Assembly (NCBI GenBank): GCA_032622095.1
Contig: CP136066.1
Location: 229,964,961-230,028,960 of the forward strand
Origin: Siphonodentalium dalli
Taxonomy: Eukaryota > Mollusca > Scaphopoda > Gadilida > Siphonodentaliidae
Direction of reading: 5' to 3'
Length of the DNA stretch: 64,000 bases
Each line of letters opens with the position of its first letter. Position 1 is the first letter of the stretch. Below the pieces are notes generated by a model, which saw only the letters and a list, made by a program, of their open reading frames with translations, was not told where the DNA came from and did not search any database. A program made the position numbers and the translations under genes. Of the stretch, positions 10,721 through 22,545 are shown in pieces.

Positions 10721-10885
10721 TTACATGCTGGTTGGAATCACTACGGCTCCGCTGTCAACGTAATCGTCTTTCCGAGATTTAGACCCCGTGCCTTCTGAGC
10801 TGGTTATGTGATATAAAGTTAACACAGTAAACACACCCGCTATGCATAGGAAAACGACCAACAGGTTGCCTTTCTGTTTGGCCAT
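10721..10885 (-). pseudogene. HtrL-like first-exon copy (membrane anchor, truncated)
   Basis: ATG at 10885-10883 opens a 54-codon frame: basic start M-A-K-Q-K, a hydrophobic anchor G-N-L-L-V-V-F-L-C-I-A-G-V-F-T-V-L, then S-K-S-R-K-D-D-Y-V-D-S-G, and a stop at 10721 where similarity to the 4957-5162 exon ends. There is no splice donor, stem or catalytic exon. This copy preserves the uninterrupted exon structure and is the evidence that 5163-5802 is an insertion. Confidence 0.8.
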
Positions 10886-10941
10886 TCTCGAATCTGTAAT
10901 TTAGAGGAAAAAAATATTAAACCTTTCTATACTAAATATAG

Positions 10942-10998
10942 GACACCCGCTATGCATAGGACAACGACAGATATGTTACCTTTCAGTTTGACATATGC
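10942..10998 (-). pseudogene. second, degenerate HtrL-like anchor copy
   Basis: CACCCGCTATGCATAGGA repeats the anchor-coding strand of 10721-10885, and the following ATG-proximal region is shared with changes that introduce a stop after four codons. The upstream flank 'TTTCTATACTAAAT' is also repeated (10922 and 11062), so this is a short tandem duplication of about 130 bp that includes exon start and flank. Confidence 0.75.
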
Positions 10999-11329
10999 AA
11001 ATTTGTAATTTGAAGAAGAAAAATGAAACATATCCAAGATATGATTGAGGTTTATTAGCCCTTTCTATACTAAATCAACTCTCCCACTCAGTTATAGAAG
11101 TATACATTGGAAAGGTGTAGTATTCATTTGGAGGGGTGTTCAGGCAAAATGAGCAGACAAACGAACTAACAGACAATACAGGTGCAAAATTATTCTTATA
11201 CATTGGTCTATAAATTGAAACGAGGCTTGTTATGAGCATGCCGGTTTTAAATATAGAAACAGGGAATCCCGACAAATGGCGATATCAGCGACAATCAAAT
11301 AATCGAAAATAACACATAAAATAAACATA

Positions 11330-13580
11330 GCTAAAATGCGTCACATCAAAAGTCGACATATACCAACAAATTTATAAAACGCGAACCTTGGATGACATCT
11401 GGATTGATTAAGTCAAGTATTGTTAAGAATCAGCTATATTCACGCAAATTGAATAAACCTACGGAAACGAACGTAAATAAATATTTGGGTTATCGTACCC
11501 TATATAATAAACTAATCAGAAGGAGTAAAAATATATACTATACAAATATTCTAGAAGTAAATAAAAGTAACTTAAAGAAAACATGGGAAATACTTGCATT
11601 GAAGATAAATGGAAACACAAATAATAACCCCAAGACCTTTACCGAAAACGGAATAGAACTCGAAAATTCCAAACTCATGTTTATCTATGACTGGGAAAGT
11701 ATCAAGGGATTTCAATGGTATATCAACGAAACTTATCAAGGAAACAATTGAAGAGATAGCCTCAGCATTATTGAATATTTTTAACTTGTCTTTAGAGCAT
11801 GGAATAGTCCCTAACAAAATGAAAATTTCTAAAGTAGTTCCGATCCCAAAAAACACTACCACTCATGAAATTTCCAACTACAGACCTATCAACATTCTTC
11901 CAGCTATCTCTAAACTTCTAGAAAAAATAATGCATAAACGAGTACTAGACTTCTTAAATGAACAAAACATTATCTATAAACACCAATACGGCTTCCGTCC
12001 TCATCATTACACCTCCTCTATGAAGTTGTCTCAAATAATGACAAAATGACAAGAGACTCCACTTTAGCTCTATTTCTTTACCTCTTAAAAGCATCTGACA
12101 CTTAAAAATCACAATATTTTACTTCAAAAACTAGATCACTATGGCATACGAGGCACAGAATACTCATGGTTTCAGAGCTATCTGCAAAATAGACGGCAAT
12201 ATGTTGAACTCAATGGTACCAAATATAATTTAACGGGAGTGATGTGTGGAGTGCCACAGGGTTAAATTCTGGGACCGATAATTTTCTTAATTTACATTAA
12301 CGATATGTCAAATTCGACAACCATAGATATTTTATCATACGCGGACGATACGACTCTAGTAACTGGTGGAAAAAATGGCATCCTTGTAGAAAGTTATGTG
12401 AATAATGAGTTACGCAACATATTTGCTTGGTGCTGTAGCAATAAATTAGTGATCAATACTAAAAAAGCAACTATATGCTAATACATCCAGAGAACAATGA
12501 TGACAAATGGAACTTTATAAAGGTTTACTTAAATAACACGGAACTAAACAAGATAGGAAATCTTGAGCACGAATCCTCCACAAAATTCTTAGGAATCCAT
12601 ATAGATGAAAACCTGACTTTCAAAAAACATGTGTCTTCTGTTTGTTCTAAAATGGTGAACGCCATATAACACGTCAATAAAGTTAAACACATATTTCCTG
12701 GTAGCGCACTTAAAACATTATATTATGCTCTAATACAAAGCCATCTTGTCTACAGTGTTCAAATATGGGAACACGTTTCTGCGGTCAAAACAGTTTTCAT
12801 GCTTCAAAAACGCGCGAGACGAGTTTTATGTAATAAGAAATATAGAACCCACACAGAACCTCTTTTTAAAAAAGAAATATACTCAAAATATACGACATCC
12901 ACAAAGTCCAAGCTGCTGTTTTCATGCATGATTGGTGTTATATGCGCTTAATAGAATCATTCACCGACATGTTTACCAAACGCAAAACCGGACCAGACAC
13001 CCGGCAAAAGCACCCACTATTTTAAAAAACACCAAGAACATCTTGGTCCCAACAACTACCATTGCATTCTTATCCAACTATATGGAACAACTTAGATAAC
13101 GAATTTACATCATACCAAACCAGACACACATTCAAACGGCATTTACATGACGATTGTATTAAAATATATTCTGCAACCATTAAATGCAACAATCAAAGAT
13201 GTCCCGACTGTGCGGTATAGCTCGGTCAATAGAGTGGCCTCCCCTACATCGCAATCCATAACCTCACTCGGCACATTCCTACTCGACTTTCAAGGAACAT
13301 CCCACTGACAAGAAAGAGACAAACCATCGAGTAACCAATAAGCGATTTATCTATACGTATACCCTCCATGAATATAATCCATTTAAATGCAACCGTTATG
13401 CGATACATAATTATATAGCCGTGCATTGTACAACAAATCCGCCTATCGTAACATCTATTCATCTTCAAGCAGGTGGCGGTAAGACAGTCTAGCCTGACTA
13501 TGCCACCCCCTCAAATATACAACACAAAATTTGTAAAATGTACTATGTATTAATATGTGTATATTGAAATAAAATAGCAT
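11330..13580 (+). mobile_element. degenerate Jockey/CR1-type non-LTR retrotransposon (ORF2 relic)
   Basis: The order is: linker typical of ORF2 between endonuclease and polymerase (11392-11680, ending in a frameshift); reverse transcriptase blocks with N-Y-R-P-I-N-I-L-P and Q-Y-G-F-R-P (11687-12049); a block with G-V-P-Q-G and then, after a stop codon, I-L-G-P-I (about 12254-12280); the catalytic S-Y-A-D-D-T (about 12335-12355); F-L-G-I-H-I-D-E-N-L-T-F (about 12585-12620); and a C-terminal region with L-Q-K-R-A-R-R-V (about 12800). At least five stops or frameshifts interrupt it. The 5' endonuclease domain is missing (5' truncation near 11330). The 3' end lies near the AATAAAA at about 13570. 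It is not capable of movement. Confidence 0.88.
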
Positions 13581-14500
13581 ATCCTATCATATCCCATGGC
13601 CAATTTTATTTCGAAATTGGCAAATCAAAATTTCATTTGGGCGTTGAATAGATTTAGGTGACAAAAACAGGTTTCCTACTTTTAAAATATCGAACCATGA
13701 GAACCCAAATTTATTTTGTAACGGGAGCGTTGATTGAGTGGCGACGGCTGGCTGTTACGTAATGTGTCATATACTGCCTCCCGTCTAATAACATGTCTTC
13801 ACATGATAAAGGTTTTAATTGCGGGAACACATACATAATATAAAATCTAATTTGCTGATGACGTATGTTTCAGTTCGAATGCAGAATAAAGATTGTATTG
13901 CGAAGTATCGGGCATGTATTTAATCCGATTAGTAGATCTTTGGTCGCATTTAGAGGCTTTCTGGTGTGTTGAATGAGAAACCTGCAGCAATAAGCCGTAG
14001 TTTTTGTAATAATTGGAAAGATTAGTTGTTTTAACGGAATTTTGTGCATTCATGAAACCAATCTATTTTATATTATAAGTTATATATATGTATGCCTAAT
14101 AATATGATCTTGAGGGCGTTACCATTTCTGACTATGGTTTTCTTTTAAATTCATGTCCATCATTTTGATATATTACATGGCCCCGTACTCCAGGCATACT
14201 GCATGTCAGTGTGTTTTTATCCCTATACCCTAAACAGAATCCACTGAAAAATCACATGGGCACTGCCAGAAAGTATGTCAGTTTTCATATTTTGCCCACA
14301 GATCTTGTGGATGATTTTTGCTATGTGATGTGAAAATATCCCCGCACGTCATGAATATAATTTAAATTCTGCACAAATGTTGTCAAGGTCAAGCCCTATT
14401 TATCATATTTTGACTGGACTAACATGACTGCGCGATAACGTTTAAAGTTGCATAATCCGAATTAACGCTCCCAAATTACTATTTCTTTGGCTTCGGTGTA
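13581..14500. other. unassigned AT-rich sequence
   Basis: Nothing coding or structured is recognised here. Confidence 0.4.
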
Positions 14501-14509
14501 GTCTGGTCT

Positions 14510-15265
14510 CTGAGACTCGATTTTGAGGCGAACGTAGAACAAATTGTGGACAAGCTGTTTTCAGTGTCATTCTGTCGAGCAGACCCTGGGGAACAATATA
14601 TCCAAAATCCGCTGAAATCCGCTTTTGGGGAAAAGTTCTACTGCTCTTTGAAATAGGGTCGTATTTTTGACTTTTTGTGTTAATTTTGCTGCTCCTTATT
14701 AGTCCAGTCAATCTGATGGAAAGAACCACCAAACCGTGAACAAATTGCTATGCAAATATTTTGATGTGTTTGACTATACCCATATAACATAACAAAGATC
14801 CCCATGAATCCCAGGGTAGGAAAGTCGTCATTTTTGGGTCAAAAGTCCGGAATATGTAAACAAAATGGTGAACATTGTAATTTTCTGGTTGAGACTCGGA
14901 TTGTAAGGTGAATCTATATTAAATTGTAACAATTTGTTTTTTGGTGTTATTTTGTCAGACTTAATCTGGGGAACAATATATCCAAAATTAGCTTAGGGGA
15001 ACATTTTCTACATATATTTGAAATGGGTCCTATTTATGGCTGTTTTGTGTCAATTTTGCAGTTCCTTATTAGTCCAGTCAAACTGATGGAAAGAAACGCC
15101 CAACCATGAGCAAATTTTGTATGCAATGACTTTTGGTGTTTTTGAGTTTGACAATACTCATATAATAACATTTCCAAAATCCACATGAATTCCAGATGGG
15201 AAAGTCGTCATTTTTTTGTCAAAAGACTGGAATAAGTAAACAAAATGGTGAAAATTGGAATTTTG
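14510..15265. repeat. two tandem copies of a 375-bp non-coding repeat
   Basis: TCTGGGGAACAATATATCC, CCTTATTAGTCCAGTCAA and GGAAAGTCGTCATTTTT each recur about 370-380 bp apart. A further partial unit (GGGAAAGTCGTTAATTTTGG, AAAATGGTGAAAATTGGAAT) lies at 26022-26155, immediately beyond the second LTR-like repeat. The LTR-bounded element at 15306-26021 was therefore inserted within this repeat family. Confidence 0.85.
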
Positions 15266-15305
15266 TTAATAAACAAATCTGCCACCCATAAACGCTCAGT
15301 CGAGT

Positions 15306-15746
15306 TGTATCACTCTAGGGCTGGTCCCAGATTCTTTAACATTAAGTTGGTAACTCTCAGACATGTTGATATTTATTTATACAACTATATACATGTTCAT
15401 ATCAGGCGGTCACGGAGAATAATACAACAACATCTTCTCGCGCTACACGTTCAAAGCAAGAGTGCGTTTCAGAAACAAGAGTCTTAATTCTTCTCGGCTG
15501 AAACAAGTATATATGATAATCTGGAAGACAACGCCTAACAGATGTGTTACAATCTTATTCGTACACATATTGGCCTGTCCAACAGGTTAATATAATATTC
15601 TTTATGGGATTACTAGCCCGTGAGGAAATAGCACAGGCCATTTCCTCCAGGGTCAGTTTCCCACGCATAAAATATGGACATTTTAGCTAGGGTATTGACT
15701 TCCAAATTAACCTTATATACGCTGTGTAACATACAAAAGTGTTACA
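15306..15746 (-). repeat. LTR-like terminal repeat, left copy (3' LTR of minus-oriented element)
   Basis: This 441-bp block is repeated at 25582-26021 in the same orientation with only scattered differences. Read on the minus strand it begins TGTAACAC and ends in ...GTGATACA (TG...CA), with a TATA-like GTATATAAGG about 35 bp from the start and an ATAAATAAA poly(A)-type signal near the end, the order expected for an LTR. Adjacent on the interior side, the minus strand reads GGAAAAAGATGATGAGAG, a purine-rich tract as expected before a 3' LTR. The flanking bases outside are GAGT (15302-15305), matching the flank outside the right copy. Confidence 0.6.
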
Positions 15747-16077
15747 TAACTCTCATCATCTTTTTCCAGATTTTTGTCCTAAGACAAAAAACTTGATGAT
15801 TACGTGATAGAGATCCAAACCATCCCATTTGGAATATACATGAAACACAATAACACAAAGTTCCTAACACTGGAATGTCATACTCCGAGAGTTCTTTACT
15901 CGAGCGAAATCGTCAATAACATGAATTGTTCCGAAACAGAGGAATGTCATAATCCTAGAATAAGCTTTTGATTCTGCAGAGTTAGTCCTGGCTAGATTCC
16001 GAATACTTGGTTGATCCAGATCCATGTTGGAGAACGACGGTGCGATTCCGTTCGATCCCATGCGTCCTGTCCATGTC

Positions 16078-16320
16078 TCAGATAATCGCCTTGTTTTGGT
16101 ACGAAAATTGAGATAAATTTCAACTTGACCTTGAATTAGGGCGAAATTTGGTGAAGGATCAATATGGTTTAATATCCAGGGTATGACTTCCTGTCGTATG
16201 TTATAATTGCCTTGTTTCGATACGAAAGTTGAATAATATTCAACTTGATCTTGAATTCGTGCATAAATTTGTTAAGGATCAGTATAGTACTGTCTAGTGT
16301 ATAGGACTCCATACGTAGTG
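16078..16320. repeat. two tandem copies of a roughly 120-bp unit
   Basis: ATAATCGCCTTGTTTTGGTA / ATAATTGCCTTGTTTCGATA and the following TTCAACTTGA(C/T)CTTGAATT(A/C) and AAGGATCA(A/G)TAT are repeated about 120 bp apart. Confidence 0.8.
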
Positions 16321-16439
16321 TAAGAACTGAAATGAATTATGTCTGGTTAATGTCAACAGCGTGTAAAATCACGCTTATACGTGTAGAACACGATTTCAAC
16401 CTTGAAATGACCATAAAACCAATTAACATTTTAATTGGG

Positions 16440-16705
16440 CTTAAAGGCCCTATATATACCAGCATGTACCAATACTCTATAAACTAAATTTTAACAAAAT
16501 CCTTGGCACCGGCGTATTGAATAACGCCATCGTGTAAAAATCACTATCCATTAACCGGAACGCCAAATTAAACCTCTCTATATATACCAGCATGTACATT
16601 AATGCTCTATAACATAAACTTTTACAAAATCATTGGCGCCGAATTGTCAAATCTCGTCGTTCGTGTCAAATCACCATCCAAATTAACCTGGAACGCCGAA
16701 TTAAA
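16440..16705. repeat. two tandem copies of a roughly 130-bp unit
   Basis: CTATATATACCAGCATGTAC, ACAAAATC(C/A)TTGGC(A/G)CCG and CGGAACGCC/TGGAACGCC, followed by AAATTAAA/GAATTAAA, recur in order. The block is non-coding. Confidence 0.8.
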
Positions 16706-18139
16706 TATAACCTGTGGGTATCGAGTCATTATATATCGCCTACCGAATCACAGACCCTGTATTGGGAATATACCTGTGGAGTTACCTATAGCTTGTCAGC
16801 CAGTAATTCTAACAAATATCATGTAACATAAACAACACCCAAACCAAGGATATTTTATATAAATACCATAGATTAAATATATTTTTATTCCTTGTGAAAA
16901 AACGGAATAAAATGTACAATCCTGAGACAATTTGCTTGGCTTATTGGTTCACCCAACTAAATAAGGGTCACCCATTAAATAAACTATTATTTCCATTTCA
17001 TTCCGACATGTCTCTTTAACTTAAAATCAATAATTTGGTCACAATACGAATTTTATTTTGCTAATCTCAATCAACTGTTAAACCAAATGTATATGGTAAT
17101 TTCTAATTCACCTGAAGGGAACCTTGTTTGTAACGCTCGATGTGACACCGAACTGATGTGGTACTATTGATAACTATGCTCAAACATACACGTCCATTTT
17201 AATAACGCTGTTGAGACAGACTTCACAAGAATTAATTTTCTCGAGACGGTCACTGTTGGCCATCGACGGCGACTTAATTAATTTTGCTTGAATGAATAAT
17301 CTTCAAAAGTCAACTCTATAGGTGTCTCGACCCTTCCTGTGCAATAGCTATGTATTGTCCCTTTTTGGAGAGATTTGGCCAGGCTCAACAATTGATTTGA
17401 ATCTAGTGTTATTCATGCATGCGTGGTATATTTGTGTGGCTTCGTATTGAATTGATCAGGTGTATTGCCCTGTGTATACATAGGGGACTGGCCTGTAGCC
17501 TAAATTGACCAAAATCAAATTGTATGTATTTCAGTAATTGCAAGCTTCTCGTTGTCATCTTAGTTTTCGCTGGATGTAGCCAGTTGTGTACGAATTTTCT
17601 GTGGGATGGATATATTTCTCAATGAGAATGTTTTCAACATAGCTATGGTTCAAATTGTGTCTTTAACCACTATAATTTTCATGGAATTAATAGGATTATT
17701 TTCGGATCCATTTAAATTCTGTTGAAGGTAAGTTCTTTTTCTTTTCTAATCTGTTCCAGGTAAATTGTGCCGTCCCCAGACTTTACATACATGATGATGG
17801 AATCATATATGGGTCCGTATGACCCACAGACACTCTAAAATCCCCGAAACAGTCTTAATAATGGTACCATCAATTTTCTATGCATTCTTTTCTTGTGGTT
17901 GCATATACCTTGATATATATTTATTTTATTTTATTTATCAACCTTTCAACCTAATCTGGGCGTGTCATAACACAAAATACCCTAACCATCCATGCAGATA
18001 TTCTTGCAAAACATTGGAACCATTTGGTTAATCTGAACATTCTTCAACAATGGTCGCGAATACTTCAAACTTCAAGTGTCTCCATCTGGACTATAATTTA
18101 TTGAATTTTAAGTTTCTCGAATTAATTCAACTAATTTCT

Positions 18140-18830
18140 TTTTAAGCATATATTTCTCTGGGCGCAACCAGTCTCTTGACAAACTGTCATAAATAACTAA
18201 TGTTTTCAAATAGATCATCCGAGTACAATAAAACTAATCTTAATTCACTGACAGAACACTTTTTACAAAATTCCCAATCATAATTCGTTCAAAACCAGAA
18301 CTCACTAAAATCATACTGATTAACTGGAAAACATACTAAAATTAGCAGTAAATTTTACATACCTATATAACATGTATACTGGTGTAACAGTTTAATACCT
18401 GTTCGACCAGAATTTCTAAGAACAGTTTTGTTCAGTGATTTACATTATTCACAAATAATTTATTTAAACTTCAAACAAGTTTACCAAAAGTGCGCTAATA
18501 CCATATGTAAACGCCTTCAACTTACTTCTTTCTAAAACATATATTTCCCTGGGCGCAGCCAGTCTCTTGACAAACTGTCATAAATAACTAATATTTTCAA
18601 ATAGATGCTCCGAGCACAATAAAACTAATCTTAATTCACTGACAGAACAATTTTAACAAAATTCCAAATCATAATTCGTTCAAACCCAGAACTTACTAAA
18701 ATCATACTGATTAACTTGAAAATATCCTAAATTCAGCAGTAAATTTTGCATACCTATATAACCTGCATAATGGTGTAACAATTTAATACATGTTCAACCA
18801 GAATTTCCAAGAACATTTTTGTTTTTGACA
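18140..18830. repeat. direct repeat of about 290 bp, 391 bp apart
   Basis: CTGGGCGCA(A/G)CCAGTCTCTT, GACAAACTGTCATAAATAAC and the following 250 bp occur at about 18145-18430 and 18539-18820 with few differences. The second copy ends just before the foldback element at 18874. Confidence 0.85.
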
Positions 18831-20265
18831 AAATCCTACTATATATATATACCATAATAGGCTTCAATGATACTTAGTCCGGGAGCTAATAGGGGTACCC
18901 TTGCACCCACCTGGGACTTAACTTCACCCCACTCATTTTGTTCCTTATTATGTCCTTCAACTTTTAAGCAATGTTAACAAGAAAAAAAAGTGGCTGCGTA
19001 GACTCCAGACAAGATGGCGTCCATCATGGCCGCCGTTTTTCAGACCAGACCCTAAGTCAGTTTTATGCTAATTATAGCGGGAAAATCTTAAAATGTATTC
19101 AAATGTATGTATTTTTGTGAAGCTGAGACATAATGACACATTTTTGGGCCAAAATTGAAACTCACCACCCAAGATGGCCGCCAAAATGGCCACCGGAAGT
19201 TGAAAATATAACAGTTTTTCACAAATATCTTCTAGATCAATTCATGCTGTTTGGAACTGGCTGAGTAATGCAACTTTATTTTGTGTTTTGTATATTAACT
19301 GATCATTGGAGCAACGAAATATACAATTATTGGGGTCCTAACCCCTTCCGATCGCTCAAAAATTAGATTTTACAGAATGCGGTATAAAATTTCACAAAAA
19401 ATCACAATTGGGATTCTAGTCATATTTCAACAAGAAATGAACAGAACTTTGTAATGTAAGTGAGGCATATCATTAACTATTAATATTCCAAATCACTGGA
19501 ACCAAAATTCTTACTTTGGCTCAAAATGGCTGCCAATATGGCCGCCAAAATATTGAAAATGGTAAATGTTACACCAGCGTGTCCTGCAAAGTTGTGGTTG
19601 GTGTATAAAATTGGCTATTCTGCATTCTATACATTGAATACTAACATGTCTGATGCACCATGGTTAATGCTTACTATTGTCACCCCTGACATCGTCAAAC
19701 ATATTGGACTTTTCTCTCAAAAACTTGACATAAATATTGGCAAAAATTAATATTTCAGGTTTGGACCATTTTTTCAGGTAAAATATAACTATCTTTGGAT
19801 TGAAAGGTGTTTATTGTTTTGGTCTATCTTAAATGTGTCTCACTACGGTGTTTATAGACTAAATTGCTCAAGAAGGCTTCCAAAATGGCAATCAAATTTG
19901 TAGAATGTTAATTTTTTACATATATCCCGAACGTTCTCTGCATTATCCGAAAAGGTAGCATATTGTGACTCACTTGGTTATTATACATGTTAGTTAATTA
20001 ATTGACAACTACATGTTCTGTTCTGGCTGTCTCAGTTCCGTATGGGGCATGACAAATTCATTTTAAAGTATGCAATTTTGCCGAGAACCTCTTTTGTGAT
20101 TTTGGCCACATTTATTGAAAGGAGATGGGCAGAACTTTGATACAGAACTGAGATGGACCATAATCTTTGGCTATTCTGGTCCATTATTATAAAATGTCAA
20201 CATGATACAGTGTGGATGCAAAGAGCCAGGGAGTTACTCTATGATCATATGTGAGGTGAATAGGT

Positions 20266-21830
20266 ATACAGGAAGTTATTGTATGTCATGACTGAAGTGA
20301 GTAGGTATACAATGAGTGACTATATGGTTATGAGTGGGTTGTCCATGGTAAGATGCATCTAGGTATACAGGGAGAGGTCATGGTCAGGTGTGAGGTCAAT
20401 CGGTATGCATGGAGTGACTATATGGTGTATGATTGTGTATATTCAGTACGGGTGCAACCGGTGTACCTGTATGGTCATTGGTGTGGTGTATGGATATAGC
20501 TACATGGTCATCTATGTGTTGATTGTGTATATATGGAGTGACTGTAAGGTCATGGGTGGTATGTGCATGTGTTGTATGTATGATCATGGATGGGGTGTGT
20601 GGATAAATAGGGAGTGATTTTATGGTTACGGGTAATGTGTACAGGTATACATGGAATGATTGCACGGACATGATTGAATATGAATACCTGGAGTAAGCTG
20701 GGTGGACATTATCGAGCGTGTGGGTATATAGGGAGTGTCCGTGTGGTAATGGTGGGATGTATATTTATATATCTCGTCGATGTATTATCATTTGTGGGTG
20801 TATAAGGCTTAGCTGTATTATCACGGATGGCGTGTATGATTATGCAGTGAATTGCTGAATTGTCATGTGTGAGGTGTATATGCAAGTATGGAGTGTTTGA
20901 GTGGTCGTGTGTGCGTTTTTTTGTATATCTGGAAGGGGTGAATGGCCATTAGTGAGGTTTACATGTATACCTGGAGTGAATCTATAGTCTAGGGTGGGCT
21001 GATTATGTATATCGAGTGGTTATATGACTATGTGTGTCGAATAGGTCTACAAATAGTGGCTGTATTGTTAATGGTGAGATGAGTACATGTAGGTATACAA
21101 GTAGTCACTGTATGGTCACAAATGTAATGAACATATATACAGGGGGTGACTAAATGGGCATGTGTCAGGCGTATACCTGGTGTTCCTGTTTGCTGACTCG
21201 TGGCGTATGGTCATGTGTAGGTTATACCAGCATACACACGTGTTGCTTTATTGTCATGGGCGAGGGATATGAGTATATAGCGAGTGGCTATATGGTCATG
21301 GATTAGGTGCATATGCATACATGGAGTGACTATACTGACATGGATGGGGTGTATTAGTATATCTTGAGTGGCTATTCGGCTATGGTGTGACAAATAGGGA
21401 TACAGGGAGTGACATGGCCAATGTTGAGGTGAATATGTATACAAGGATTGGCCATGATCATGTATGAATGTTTTTAATAGGTACACACGGGGTGACTATA
21501 TGGCCATAGGTCAGGTGAAGGAGTATACCAGGCGACATGGGTGAGGGTATGTGTATGAAGCGAGTGGCTATATGGCCATTGGTGAGGTGCATATGTATAC
21601 CGGAATGACTTTATGGTGTTGATGTAGATATTGATTGTCTATTTGACCATGCGTTTGGAGAATAGGTATACAGGGGGTAACCTTATGGCCAATGGTGAGA
21701 TGAATGGGTATACAAAGAGTGACTATATGGTTATGGGTCATGTTTAGGAGTATACCCGGTGTGCCTGCATTGTGCCGCTTGTCTGTATGGTCACCCGTGG
21801 TCATGGGTCAGGTGTACATGTATATATGTA
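20266..21830. repeat. minisatellite, left half of foldback core
   Basis: Degenerate units built from GGAGTGACTATATGGTCATG, GGTGAGGTGTATA and GTATACAGG recur at roughly 55-70 bp. The many short frames here on both strands (histidine- or cysteine-rich) are artefacts of the repeat. Confidence 0.9.
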
Positions 21831-21944
21831 TACAACTTAACGTCCCCCATCTACATAAACATCATCAAGATGGAGAACTCTCTGACGTGACCTCTCTATT
21901 GATTAACATACCCTTGAGTTATTGTGGAAAGCGATAGCCACCCA

Positions 21945-22545
21945 CGATACACATGTACAACCCACCCATTACCCAAGTCACTCCATATGTACATAAACAC
22001 CACACAAATGCCAACATAGTAACCCACTTTATAATATACACCTGATCATGCAACCATACTTGGTTATACCCGTACATACCACACATGACGATACAGCCAC
22101 AAGTCACCATGCATGAACACCAGGTATACACCTACACCCGACACATGACCAAAAAGTCACTATGTATACATATTCACTACATTCACGATCATACAGTCAC
22201 TCATTGTATACATATTCACCTCACCATGGACCATACGACCACTACATGTATACCTATTCGCCATACACATGACCATATAGTCAATCCAGGTATACATATG
22301 CACAATACCAATGGTGAGCCCTTCCAGATATATCAATACCCGCACATACGACCACTCTTAAGTTCCATACTTGCCACTCATAAGATATATACACGCCATC
22401 CATGATCATACATCTACTCCCCATACACCATCAATGATAACACATCCACAACATATATAATATATGTCCCACCGTCACCAACAGGGGACTCCCTATATAC
22501 ACACACATCATTCATGACCATACAATAACTCCCTGTATGCCTATT
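21945..22545. repeat. minisatellite, right half of foldback core (inverted)
   Basis: The units are the reverse complement of those at 20266-21830 (for example CATGACCATATAGTCA, GTATACATATTCAC). The array is shorter than the left one, so the two halves have changed in copy number since they arose. Confidence 0.9.

Noticed and set aside
20390-22405. Histidine- or cysteine-rich peptides on both strands
   Set aside because: They follow the minisatellite period inside the foldback core and are not conserved between the inverted halves.
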